From Ferruginibacter sp. (GTDB lineage: Bacteria; Bacteroidota; Bacteroidia; Chitinophagales; Chitinophagaceae): a stretch of DNA of 37,608 bases. Under the pieces are notes generated by a model. The model was given only the letters and a program-made list of their open reading frames with translations, ran no database searches and was not told the origin of the DNA. The stretch lies in the NCBI GenBank assembly GCA_019638635.1, contig JAHBTM010000017.1:1-37608 (forward strand). The letters are read 5' to 3'. Below are positions 17,538-25,916 of the stretch, in pieces. The translations under genes were made by a program, and so were the position numbers. Within the stretch, counting starts at the first letter, position 1; each line of letters opens with the position of its first letter.

Positions 17538-17567
17538 GCCTGAAACAGGCCGGGTTCGAAATGAACC
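17538..17567 (-). promoter_or_regulatory. Two adjacent hairpins in the fusA leader
   Basis: GCCTG-AAA-CAGGC (17538-17550) and GGTTC-GAAAT-GAACC (17553-17567) are separated by two bases, about 95-125 bp upstream of the fusA ATG. They may be regulatory RNA stems in a long 5' leader. No known riboswitch or ribosomal-protein-type leader was recognised. Confidence 0.4.
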
Positions 17568-17648
17568 AAAAAGATATGCTGTTATATTACTCTCATAGTA
17601 CGCTAAATAGTTCAACTCCCGGATTCCATGCTGAAGCTTTTAGCGGCG

Positions 17649-17656
17649 CAAAAATA
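17649..17656 (-). promoter_or_regulatory. Putative -7 element for fusA
   Basis: Minus-strand TATTTTTG matches TAnnTTTG and would give a leader of about 200 nt. No clear -33 element was seen, and the region is AT-rich, so chance is possible. Confidence 0.35.
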
Positions 17657-17752
17657 ATTAAAAAATGAATAAATGAGCGTTTTATTACCTTAAACCTTGA
17701 AAAATATGCCGCCAATCGCTATTTTAGTTGTATCAAATTGAAATTCAGATAT

Positions 17753-18844
17753 ATGAAAGGCCTCTACCTCTTTGTTTTCTTGCTTTTTACTACCCCGCTT
17801 TTTGCCCAAACACCGCCAACTGAAGTGATTGCGGACTCTTTTCCACTCACATTCAACTACCACAGAGATTTCAGGCGCATTAAAACCATGACTGAACAAA
17901 AAAGCCACCCTTATTATTATCAGAAAATGATTATCCGGTTTTTAAATAATGACAGCTCCCTCACGCGCCCCGAAGTGTTGGCCCTAATGATTGGCTTCAC
18001 CGACAATCAACACTACAAGCCACTGGAGAACATGGAAATAGAGAAAGAAATTATTGAACTGAACGATAATGGTTTTTTTGAGGATGCGCTCGAAGAAACC
18101 AAGAAGTACCTTCAAAAAAATCCCCTTAGCCTTTGTGCTAATAAAGAACGTTCGTACGCGTACCATAAAATAGGAAATACAGACAGCGCCCGCTATTTCA
18201 TGGACCTGAACAACCACCTGATGGAAGCCATGATTTTCAGCGGATCCGCCAAAGGAAAAACACCGGAAAATGCTTTTTTCTCGCTGGGCTTGAACGATGG
18301 AGATTACTTTATTCCGAATGTGGGATTTTCAGTTACTAAAAAAAGTCTTTCAAAAGATAAAAACCGGTACACATTGTATGTGGTTGAATCTATGAACATC
18401 GAGAGTGCATACACGAATTACTATTTCAATATTCATCATGCCAAAATGAAAGCGGATCAGGACGGTATCTCTGAGCGCAAGCCCAAAAAACTCGAGAATG
18501 CCAAAAAGAAACGTACCGCCAAAGGAAAAGGCAAAGGTAAAAAAGGGGCGATGCAGGATTCTACTGCTACAGAGGAGCCGGATATGTTACCTATAGACAG
18601 TGTACCGGCTACGTCTCCCGACATTGCCCCCGACATGCCCCCTTCAACCACCGACAGCCTGCACCATACAGCTCCGGACATGCCGCCTACAGATTCCATA
18701 CCGGCGGTTGCCCCTGAACCACCGGCAGGTAATTCTGAAAATACCCCTCCTACCGGCGAGGAATCACCACAAGGCCCGGCTCCGCTCTCGACACGACAAT
18801 CAGGATACCTGCCTAAAGCTTATGAAATACATTACATAACATAA
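17753..18844 (+). CDS. Exported DUF4919-type protein with Lys- and Pro-rich tail
   Basis: A 363-residue protein. ATG 17753 gives a good signal peptide (MKGLYLFVFLLFTTPLFAQ); the longer frame would start with TTG. Residues about 20-235 look like the DUF4919 family of Bacteroidota (MIGFTDNQHYKPL; GKTPENAFFSLGLNDGDYF; YYFNIHHA near its end), function unknown. Then comes a strongly basic stretch (KKRTAKGKGKGKKG) and about 100 residues of Pro/Ser/Thr/Asp-rich low complexity with a repeated APDMPP unit, unlike the rest of the family as I know it. It is the first of three plus-strand genes that sit between fusA and rpsG. Probably periplasmic or cell-surface exposed. Confidence 0.78.
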   Translation: MKGLYLFVFLLFTTPLFAQTPPTEVIADSFPLTFNYHRDFRRIKTMTEQKSHPYYYQKMIIRFLNNDSSLTRPEVLALMIGFTDNQHYKPLENMEIEKEIIELNDNGFFEDALEETKKYLQKNPLSLCANKERSYAYHKIGNTDSARYFMDLNNHLMEAMIFSGSAKGKTPENAFFSLGLNDGDYFIPNVGFSVTKKSLSKDKNRYTLYVVESMNIESAYTNYYFNIHHAKMKADQDGISERKPKKLENAKKKRTAKGKGKGKKGAMQDSTATEEPDMLPIDSVPATSPDIAPDMPPSTTDSLHHTAPDMPPTDSIPAVAPEPPAGNSENTPPTGEESPQGPAPLSTRQSGYLPKAYEIHYIT

Positions 18845-19187
18845 TGATCATCAATTATATGTAATACATAATGATGTATCGTTGAAGAACTGCCGCCCGC
18901 AAAAGTTTTTTTCCTGTATATGGATTGCTTTCCAGGTAAACCATTCCATTTTGGCATATGAATTGCTTTTACAACTGCAGAACAAATTGTGGAATACAGG
19001 TGAATAAACTTGTAAATGCATGTTTTTCAATGTACCTTCGTTGTTCCCCTGTAGAATGAGACAATCCAATTTCTACCAAATACCTCAGAATCCATCCTTG
19101 ATCAACCTCAACATTCTAATCAAGATTGACTTAGAACTGGTTTCGGCTTAGCGTACACACAGGTGTTGCTTACCGGAAATTTCATAT
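18845..19187. other. 343-bp intergenic stretch
   Basis: AT-rich spacer between the DUF4919 and PKD/CHU_C genes. It contains a small inverted repeat (ATACAT / ATGTAT at 18863-18878) just after the DUF4919 stop. I see no strong terminator, no consensus promoter and no convincing gene in it. Confidence 0.5.
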
Positions 19188-22019
19188 ATGAGGTACCTGT
19201 ACACTTTATTGATTATCATTTTATTCCATATGGCCGCACAATCTCAGGTGGCCAATTTCACGTACAGCACCACGGGCAATACGTATTGCGATCCTCAACG
19301 CGTAACCTTCCGACAAACCGCATCCGGGCAACCGGTTTCTTTTGTTTGGTATTTCGGTAACGGAACCACCGGGAATCAGCCAGTGGAAGAGGTAACGTAT
19401 TTAAATCCGGGCACATATACTGTTAAACTGATTGCTGTGTATGAAGATGTAGCAGTATCCGTGGAAAAAGAAATTACGGTCCATTCCTCACCAACTATAA
19501 CGGTTAGGGCTAACCGAAATACATTATGTACGCCGGATGTAATTCAGTTTACTGCAACCGGAAGTTCATCCGTTGTACAATACCAGTGGAACTTTGGAGA
19601 TGGAAGCCCGGTGGTACAATCCTCATCTTCGAATATACAACACCGTTATACCACTCCCGGCACTTATCAGGCAAAGGTAACCGGTATCACCGAGCGGGGA
19701 TGCACTGAATCTGCCACTACGAATGTAAACATCGTTCCATTGTCTATACAGGCAAATATTGATGTAACCAGTGGTTGTATTCCCGTAACCACACAATTAT
19801 CAGTTACGGGTGATTTTTTACCCGGAGATTCCGTAACAGCTGTAACATGGAATTTTGGAGACGGTCAATTAATTACGGGAACAGACATGCAGGTACAACA
19901 CGTGTACAACACTACGCAACCAATAGATGCCATGGTGCAGGTAGTGACTCAAAGCGGTTGTTCGGCCCAGTTTACATTCAGCCCCTTCGCCTTTGGTTCG
20001 CCACCCCCAGTTCCACTCATTCAAACCACCACTGGCAGGACAACTTTTTGTGGTTCTGATGAAGTCGAATTGTCTGCAATCACCCAACAGGCTACACATT
20101 ATTTTTGGGATTATGGCGACGGATCAACGGATAGTATCAACCGCGAGGTAAGCACCCATAAATTCCGTCAACTGGGTATGATGCCCGTTAAAGTAACCCC
20201 CTATCAAAACGGATGTGCCGGCACTACCGATTCTATTCTTATACAAATAGAAGGTGTGATTGCCAAGTTCGATGTACGAAATACCTGTCAGCAACTGAAC
20301 GCATTTACTTTCCCCAACCAATCACTGGGTAACATGAGTACCATTCAATGGATCTACGGTGGACAGGCAACTGGTGTGCAGGAAGCTGTTCGAAATGGTT
20401 CCTATACATTTCCTCGCGTTACTACTTCCTCGGTTGAGTTGAAAATTTCTGATGAAGTTACCGGATGCCGCGATAGCCTGAAACGTCCTATTTATACCGC
20501 TCAACCTACATTAAGAAGTAATCTGTCATCGGTTTGTAAAGACAGTAGCATCGTGTACTTCATTGAAAATGATTATCCGCCGGAAGCCAATATGAACTAT
20601 ACCTTCAACATCAACGACCGGGTTATCAGAAATGGTTCCGTGAATACAATTGAGTACAAACCATTGAACTACGGACTATACAATGATTATGTGATTCTGG
20701 CGGATCAGTACCGGGGTACCTGCAACGATACACTCCGATTACAGGAACCGGTTCGCGTGAAAGGCCCTATAGCCGATTTTGAAATCCCTTCTTTCGTATG
20801 TTATGATTCCCTTCTTGCTTTCCGGAACCTTTCCTATCCTTACTATAACTATGAACCCATCAATCAATGGCAGTGGAATTTAGGAAACGGAGAACAACTG
20901 ACCGATGAACATCCGGAACCGTATGCTTATGAACGTCCGGGCTCTTACAACATTGCACTAACGGTGAGGGATATCAGCAATTGTGCACAAAGAAAAATTC
21001 TTCCTGCACGCATTGTGCGCCTTCCCAAGGTTGACATTTTACCCAGAAAGAAAACGATTTGTCAGGGTACCGATGTAGAAATGATTGCCTACTCCAGCGA
21101 CCGGATACAATGGTTGAATTTGCCGGCAGGCCTATGCAATGACTGTGATACGATTCGTGTTCAACCCGCACAATCTGTGAACTATATAGTACAAACCACC
21201 AACGCCTTCGGATGTAAAAACTTCGATAGCAGTATGTTGCATGTGATGGAACCATTACAATTGAGTGTGACTCCGGTAGACACCACTCTTTGCCCCGGTG
21301 AAGGCTTCCAGTTCATAACACAAAGCACCGGAACGGTTACTTTCTCTCCTGCGTTGTACTTAGATAATCCCAATTCAACCGACCCATACGTAATTCCTGA
21401 AGAAAGTATTGAATATACTATTCTCTCAACGGATAGTTTGGGTTGCTTTACAGATTCAGTGAAATCTAAAATCACGCTACATCCAAAGCCATTCCTTGAA
21501 GCCGGAGAGGATCTTCAGCTGGATTATGGATCAACTTTCCTTCTTGATCCGCAAACGGATATCGAACCTTTGCAATACCAATGGACCTCCAGCAATGGAT
21601 ACGTATCCTGCCCTACCTGCTCTCAAATTTCAGGCACCGTAGATAAAAACACCACCTATACGGTAGAAATCACCAATCAGAAAGGTTGTAAAAATACCGA
21701 CCAGGTAAAAGTGGTGGTGAGATGCAGTAGTAAAAAATTATTGCTGCCCACTGCGTTTACGCCTAACGGTGATGGACTAAATGATTTTTTCTATCCAATC
21801 AGCCGTGGCTTCAGTGAAATTCGTTCATTTACAATATTCGACCGTTCAGGTATGAAAGTGTTTGAGCGAAAAAACATGATTCCCAATCAGCCGAATATGG
21901 GTTGGGACGGACGCATTCGTGGTTCTTTCCCAAATACCAGTTCCTTTGTGTGGATGGCACAGGTAGAATGCGACGGACAGATTATTGTTAGAAAAGGTAC
22001 TTTTACCCTCATTCAATAA
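19188..22019 (+). CDS. Large PKD-repeat surface protein with T9SS type-B (CHU_C) C-terminal domain
   Basis: A 943-residue secreted protein. Signal peptide MRYLYTLLIIILFHMAAQSQ. At least five PKD-type repeats can be read from their W-x-F/Y-G-D/N-G cores: VWYFGNGT, QWNFGDGS, TWNFGDGQ, FWDYGDGS and QWNLGNGE, each followed by a Y-x-x-P-G-x-Y-like strand. The last 90 or so residues are a gliding-motility-associated CHU_C domain (LPTAFTPNGDGLNDFFYP, TIFDRSGMKVFERK, GTFTLIQ), the type-B T9SS sorting signal. A role in adhesion or in binding polysaccharide or protein outside the cell is likely. Its stop overlaps the DUF3841 gene start by one base. Confidence 0.93.
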   Translation: MRYLYTLLIIILFHMAAQSQVANFTYSTTGNTYCDPQRVTFRQTASGQPVSFVWYFGNGTTGNQPVEEVTYLNPGTYTVKLIAVYEDVAVSVEKEITVHSSPTITVRANRNTLCTPDVIQFTATGSSSVVQYQWNFGDGSPVVQSSSSNIQHRYTTPGTYQAKVTGITERGCTESATTNVNIVPLSIQANIDVTSGCIPVTTQLSVTGDFLPGDSVTAVTWNFGDGQLITGTDMQVQHVYNTTQPIDAMVQVVTQSGCSAQFTFSPFAFGSPPPVPLIQTTTGRTTFCGSDEVELSAITQQATHYFWDYGDGSTDSINREVSTHKFRQLGMMPVKVTPYQNGCAGTTDSILIQIEGVIAKFDVRNTCQQLNAFTFPNQSLGNMSTIQWIYGGQATGVQEAVRNGSYTFPRVTTSSVELKISDEVTGCRDSLKRPIYTAQPTLRSNLSSVCKDSSIVYFIENDYPPEANMNYTFNINDRVIRNGSVNTIEYKPLNYGLYNDYVILADQYRGTCNDTLRLQEPVRVKGPIADFEIPSFVCYDSLLAFRNLSYPYYNYEPINQWQWNLGNGEQLTDEHPEPYAYERPGSYNIALTVRDISNCAQRKILPARIVRLPKVDILPRKKTICQGTDVEMIAYSSDRIQWLNLPAGLCNDCDTIRVQPAQSVNYIVQTTNAFGCKNFDSSMLHVMEPLQLSVTPVDTTLCPGEGFQFITQSTGTVTFSPALYLDNPNSTDPYVIPEESIEYTILSTDSLGCFTDSVKSKITLHPKPFLEAGEDLQLDYGSTFLLDPQTDIEPLQYQWTSSNGYVSCPTCSQISGTVDKNTTYTVEITNQKGCKNTDQVKVVVRCSSKKLLLPTAFTPNGDGLNDFFYPISRGFSEIRSFTIFDRSGMKVFERKNMIPNQPNMGWDGRIRGSFPNTSSFVWMAQVECDGQIIVRKGTFTLIQ

Positions 22020-22510
22020 TGGCAGGTTCAATGCCCACTGAACGCTTCTACACCATTCAACATGTCAATGCCTGGCGTGTGGCTCAATCCACCGGAATCC
22101 TCACCGGAAACCCCACCTTTATCGACCCGCATTTCATTCGTCCGTACCAGTGGATTAGAAAGCAAATGCAGCTACACCATCGTATGGGAAAGCATAGTAC
22201 CGGATATCCTGTATGGGCCTGGGACTTTGTACCAACGCCTGAGATGTACACTACACCTTGTGTACTGATTGAATTCAACGCCCACCCTGAGAATGCGTTC
22301 ATCACCTTGTTTGAAGAATGGCACATCATCCTGAATGCAACCGAAACAGAACATCAAAACGAGCAAACACTCATTGGCAATACTATACTTTTTAAGTGGA
22401 AAGAAATTATTGTTCCGCTTGCGTCAGGCCCCACACCTGCGGATCAACTACTTCAATATTCATTTGAAAAAATAACCATCGATCAGGTAGTAAGTACTAC
22501 ACTATTGTAA
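22019..22510 (+). CDS. DUF3841-type protein of unknown function
   Basis: A 163-residue soluble protein without signal peptide. Motifs fit DUF3841: RFYTIQHVNAWRVAQSTGIL near residue 9, YQWIRKQMQLH near 43, YPVWAWD near 63 and FEEWHIILN near 103. The family is scattered in bacteria and has no known activity that I can name. The start overlaps the stop of the large T9SS protein (TAATG), which suggests translational coupling. ATG 22031 is an alternative start. A cytosolic protein translated with a secreted adhesin is unusual. Confidence 0.82.
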   Translation: MAGSMPTERFYTIQHVNAWRVAQSTGILTGNPTFIDPHFIRPYQWIRKQMQLHHRMGKHSTGYPVWAWDFVPTPEMYTTPCVLIEFNAHPENAFITLFEEWHIILNATETEHQNEQTLIGNTILFKWKEIIVPLASGPTPADQLLQYSFEKITIDQVVSTTLL

Positions 22511-22676
22511 TATCACATCAAAATATTCATACTTGTCTCTGTAAACATCCTAATAAAAAATCAACCAGGTATATAATTGAATTCAATTTTTGTTGCACAG
22601 GGTTGTCCAACTTAATGGATAAAAAAACCGCAACAAAAATATGCTGCGGCTATATCATCAATTATAACAGTAACGA
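22511..22676. other. Spacer between the convergent DUF3841 and rpsG genes
   Basis: AT-rich, about 170 bp, with only the rpsG terminator (22628-22649) recognised. It marks the right junction of the block that separates rpsG from fusA. No insertion-sequence ends or target duplication were seen. Confidence 0.5.
22628..22649 (-). terminator. Terminator of rpsL-rpsG
   Basis: CCGCA / TGCGG stem with a 12-nt loop, followed by seven T on the minus strand, about 30 bp after the rpsG stop. It fits with rpsG being the last gene of its transcript here. Confidence 0.65.
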
Positions 22677-23144
22677 TTAAACCCTGAAGTGTGCAAACGC
22701 CTTGTTGGCTTCAGCCATACGGTGTGTATCTTCTTTTTTCTTGTAAGAGGCACCTTCCCCTTTGCTGGCTGCAACGATTTCGTTCGCTAATTTATCAGCC
22801 ATACTACGGCCATTGCGTTCGCGGCTGTAACGCACCATCCATTTGATGCTCAAAGAAATTTTCCTGTCGGCACGAACCTCAGATGGAATCTGGAAAGTAG
22901 CACCCCCAATACGACGGCTGCGAACTTCCACCCCCGGAGTAATGTTGGCCAGGGCTTTTTTCCAAACCTCATACCCGTCTTCACCGGTTTGCTTGGATAC
23001 TTTTTCAAGTGCGTTGTAAAAAATTCCGTATGCACCACTTTTCTTACCGGCCCACATCAGGTTGTTCACAAAACGGGTAACCAGCTTATCGTTAAACTTT
23101 GGATCAGGTGCTAAGGGGAGTTTCTTGGCTTGAGCTTTACGCAT
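22677..23144 (-). CDS. rpsG: 30S ribosomal protein S7
   Basis: 155 residues, the usual length. It nucleates assembly of the small-subunit head. The N-terminal basic arm, the segment [20 protein letters not shown], the [17 protein letters not shown] hairpin region and the C-terminal TYR-like region [19 protein letters not shown] are all recognisable. It lies 15 bp behind rpsL in the usual order. The gene that usually follows, fusA, is displaced. Confidence 0.97.
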   Translation of the reverse strand: MRKAQAKKLPLAPDPKFNDKLVTRFVNNLMWAGKKSGAYGIFYNALEKVSKQTGEDGYEVWKKALANITPGVEVRSRRIGGATFQIPSEVRADRKISLSIKWMVRYSRERNGRSMADKLANEIVAASKGEGASYKKKEDTHRMAEANKAFAHFRV

Positions 23145-23159
23145 GGATCTTTATTTAAA

Positions 23160-23540
23160 TTATTTTTTAGCTTTTTCTTTCTTAGTTCCGTATTTACTAC
23201 GGCTTTGTTTGCGATCTTTTACACCGGCAGTATCCAGACTACCACGTACGATATGATAACGTACACCCGGTAAATCCTTCACCCTTCCACCACGAATCAG
23301 TACGATAGAGTGCTCCTGCAGGTTGTGGCCCTCGCCCGGAATATAGGCAATCACCTCAATTTTGTTGGTTAAACGCACCTTGGCTACCTTACGAAGCGCA
23401 GAATTCGGCTTCTTAGGCGTAGTGGTGTACACCCTTGTGCAAACCCCACGGCGTTGCGGACAACTGTCCAGCGCCCTGGATTTACTCTTTGCCCTGATGA
23501 TTTCTCTACCTTTTCTTACTAATTGTTGTATAGTTGGCAT
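23160..23540 (-). CDS. rpsL: 30S ribosomal protein S12
   Basis: 126 residues. It is part of the decoding centre. It contains [16 protein letters not shown] and the [20 protein letters not shown] and KDLPGVRYH loops. The lysines usually changed in streptomycin-resistant strains are present as in the wild type (PKKPNSA and RVKDLPG). First gene of the rpsL-rpsG pair, with a good promoter element just upstream. Confidence 0.98.
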   Translation of the reverse strand: MPTIQQLVRKGREIIRAKSKSRALDSCPQRRGVCTRVYTTTPKKPNSALRKVAKVRLTNKIEVIAYIPGEGHNLQEHSIVLIRGGRVKDLPGVRYHIVRGSLDTAGVKDRKQSRSKYGTKKEKAKK

Positions 23541-23564
23541 AATAACCGTTTAATTTTCGGACGG

Positions 23565-23572
23565 CAAAGGTA
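23565..23572 (-). promoter_or_regulatory. Putative -7 element for rpsL-rpsG
   Basis: Minus-strand TACCTTTG, a full TAnnTTTG match, about 25 bp ahead of the rpsL ATG. The nearest TTG on that strand is 23 bp further upstream, slightly longer than ideal. Confidence 0.55.
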
Positions 23573-23625
23573 AGGAAAACTATTTACTTAAAAACTCAAT
23601 TTTCAATTTTTTTTTACAATAAAAA

Positions 23626-23645
23626 AATCCACCCGAAGGTGGATT
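23626..23645 (-). terminator. Terminator of ilvE
   Basis: 8-bp stem AATCCACC / GGTGGATT closing a UUCG loop on the minus strand, with a seven-base T run after it. A textbook intrinsic terminator. Confidence 0.88.
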
Positions 23646-23668
23646 CACTATGGTTTCAATCAAACGTA

Positions 23669-24739
23669 TTAAATCTTATACATCCAGCCATGGGTATCAG
23701 GTGATTTACCATAACGGATGTTGTTCAGTAAGGTCTTAACCTGCTGACAAACAGTGTATTTTTCAACATCCCATTCCATTACAAAGTCTTTGTATTTCAA
23801 TTCTTTAATCATGGAAATGGTAGCGGCTGTTCCTGAGCCAAACACTTCTTTCAACTCGCCCGATTTATATGCATCCATCACTTCTTCAATACTCAAATCA
23901 CGCTCTTCCACTGTTAAACCCATCTCTTGCAGTATGGTGATTACACTGTCGCGGGTAACACCGGCTAAAATGGTACCCTTATCCAAGCCCGGAGTGATGG
24001 CTGTATTCCCAATTACAAAAAACACATTCATGGTACCACATTCCTGTACATAACGATGTTCCAGGGCATCCATCCACAACACCTGATCGTATCCTTTCTT
24101 TTTAGCTTCAGCCGTGGCCAGCATGGACGCTGCGTAATTGCCGGCTGTTTTAGCCTCCCCTACACCGCCCTGTACCGCACGTACATACTGCTCTTCCACA
24201 TAAATTCGCATGGGGGTGTTGTAGTAAGGACCGGTCGGACTCAAAATTATCATGAACTTGTATTGCTCGCTGGGTTTTACACCAATCATTTCTTCAGAGC
24301 TGAACATGAACGGGCGGATATACAGTGAATGGTCGGCCTGGTTAGGAATCCAGTTTATATCCATCTGCAACAATTTATGCATGCCATCCATAAAAATCTC
24401 CTCCGGCACTTCAGGCATCGCCATGCGCACGGCAGATAGATTGAATCTCTTAAAATTATCGAATGGCCTGAAAATATATCCGTTTCCGGCAGGATCTTTA
24501 TACGCCTTTATTCCTTCAAAAATCGCCTGACCGTAATGCAATGCCGCAACGGACGGTGCCATCATTAAAGGTTGATATGGCCGAATGACAGGTGTTTGCC
24601 ACTCCCCGTTTTTGTAATCTGCCTCCAACATATAATCTGTGAAATACTTCCCGAAAGGTATATTCTCCAAATTGATATCCTGAAGCTTGCTTTTTTCGGC
24701 TCGAATAATTTCAATTGCACCTTCTGCTATCATAATCAT
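23669..24739 (-). CDS. ilvE: Branched-chain amino acid aminotransferase
   Basis: A 356-residue fold-type IV PLP enzyme that transfers the amino group in the last step of Leu, Ile and Val synthesis and in their breakdown. The PLP lysine lies in EAKTAGNYAAS; the Arg and substrate-loop region YIRPFMFSSEEMIGV and the glycine-rich GSGTAATISMI near the end fit the long bacterial BCAT-II-like group. ATG 24739 or 24733 (MIMIAEGAIEII) is preferred over the longest frame, whose extra 13 residues overlap the divergent spacer. Monocistronic with a clear terminator. Confidence 0.93.
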   Translation of the reverse strand: MIMIAEGAIEIIRAEKSKLQDINLENIPFGKYFTDYMLEADYKNGEWQTPVIRPYQPLMMAPSVAALHYGQAIFEGIKAYKDPAGNGYIFRPFDNFKRFNLSAVRMAMPEVPEEIFMDGMHKLLQMDINWIPNQADHSLYIRPFMFSSEEMIGVKPSEQYKFMIILSPTGPYYNTPMRIYVEEQYVRAVQGGVGEAKTAGNYAASMLATAEAKKKGYDQVLWMDALEHRYVQECGTMNVFFVIGNTAITPGLDKGTILAGVTRDSVITILQEMGLTVEERDLSIEEVMDAYKSGELKEVFGSGTAATISMIKELKYKDFVMEWDVEKYTVCQQVKTLLNNIRYGKSPDTHGWMYKI

Positions 24740-24793
24740 TAATTTTACGGTTACACAAAGAAACGAAAAATAGCCCACTTAACAGCCAACTGT

Positions 24794-25327
24794 ATGAGTC
24801 TGAACCCGAAACTCCCCCCTCAGGTAATCGCGCAATTATACCCCAATACCCTCGTACAATTGAATCAAATACATGAGGTACAAAAAGTTACACATGCTAA
24901 AACCCCCGCAGGCGATTTAGGCATTCCATCTGTAAAGTACCTGGGCGAAAACCGTAAACACATTACACTGCTTATATATAATCAGAACCTGGCTTTTTTG
25001 GAAGACAATGAGCTGGAACAACTCATTAAAATATTACAGGCCTGCCATTTGAGTTTACTGGATGTAGCCATCGTAAATCTTGCCCATACCCACCCACTGG
25101 AGCCCCGGCAAATCATGCTTCAAACGGAGGCCACACAGGCCATCATTTTCATTCCTCAGCCCGATATACTAGGCTTGGAAAGCCATGTGCCACTGTATGA
25201 AATTATTCATGTGGCTGAGGTGGAATGCACCTTCTCTGAACCACTGGAAAAAATTATCGGAAGTCAGGATGTAAAGAAAAAACTCTGGCGCGCGCTGAAA
25301 TCATTATTTAAACTCCCCACTTCCTGA
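24794..25327 (+). CDS. Conserved protein of unknown function, possibly HolD (psi)-like
   Basis: A 177-residue cytosolic protein. No family can be named with certainty. It has a central HITLLIYNQNLAFLEDNELE region, a following helix and strand (LIKILQACHLSLLDVAIVNL), and a C-terminal helix KKLWRALKSLFK. The order of these elements and the KxxLWxxL end remind me of the small DNA polymerase III psi subunit (HolD, UDG-like fold), but this is a weak visual resemblance. It sits 4 bp ahead of rdgB and is probably co-transcribed with rdgB and the thioesterase gene. Confidence 0.7.
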   Translation: MSLNPKLPPQVIAQLYPNTLVQLNQIHEVQKVTHAKTPAGDLGIPSVKYLGENRKHITLLIYNQNLAFLEDNELEQLIKILQACHLSLLDVAIVNLAHTHPLEPRQIMLQTEATQAIIFIPQPDILGLESHVPLYEIIHVAEVECTFSEPLEKIIGSQDVKKKLWRALKSLFKLPTS

Positions 25328-25331
25328 TAGT

Positions 25332-25916
25332 ATGGAATTCATTTTTGCCACCAACAACCTCAACAAGGTAAAAGAGATCAACAACGCATTGCAGGGCAAT
25401 TACACCATCTGCAGTTTAAAGGATGCCGGTATTTTAATTGACATCCCTGAACCATACAATACCCTTGAAGACAATGCGCGTGAAAAAGCGGTAACGATTT
25501 ATCAGATGACCGGAAAAAATTGTTTTAGTGAGGATACCGGTTTGGAAGTTGATGCATTAAATGGTGCACCGGGTGTTCGCAGCGCGCGTTATGCAGGCGA
25601 CCAGGCCAACAGTACCGACAATATGGAAAAACTGCTGCACGAATTAAGCGCTTCCACCAACCGCAATGCCCGTTTCCGAACGGTAATCTGTATGATACTG
25701 GAAGGTAAAAAACTTTTTTTCGAAGGCATCTGCAATGGGACTATTCTCCGCGAACGCAGGGGTGATGAGGGATTCGGATACGATCCCATTTTTATTCCGG
25801 AAGGCAGTTTAAAAACATTTGCTCAAATGGATACCAACGAAAAGAATGCGTTCAGCCATAGAAAAAAAGCACTCGATAAGATGATTACCTATTTAAATTC
25901 CCGCTATGCGCGTTAA
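25332..25916 (+). CDS. rdgB: dITP/XTP pyrophosphatase (RdgB/HAM1)
   Basis: A 194-residue house-cleaning enzyme that hydrolyses non-canonical purine NTPs to the monophosphate and so keeps dITP and XTP out of DNA. All family motifs are present: FATNNLNKVKEI at the start, SEDTGLEVDALNGAPGVRSA with the catalytic Asp, GFGYDPIFIPEG, and the terminal SHRKKAL. Length is normal. It overlaps the following thioesterase gene by 11 bp. Confidence 0.96.
   Translation: MEFIFATNNLNKVKEINNALQGNYTICSLKDAGILIDIPEPYNTLEDNAREKAVTIYQMTGKNCFSEDTGLEVDALNGAPGVRSARYAGDQANSTDNMEKLLHELSASTNRNARFRTVICMILEGKKLFFEGICNGTILRERRGDEGFGYDPIFIPEGSLKTFAQMDTNEKNAFSHRKKALDKMITYLNSRYAR

Noticed and set aside
17551-17572. GGGTTCGAAATGAACC, similar to a tRNA T-arm
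   Set aside because: Stem and loop sizes do not fit a T-arm, and no acceptor or anticodon stem can be placed around it on either strand.
18851-19069. 72-residue minus-strand open frame in the gap before the PKD/CHU_C gene
   Set aside because: No start context, signal or recognisable motif; composition looks like random AT-rich sequence.
25906-25916. The 11-bp overlap of rdgB with the thioesterase gene as a sign of a frameshift or fusion
   Set aside because: Both proteins are full length with intact family ends, so this is an ordinary operon overlap.
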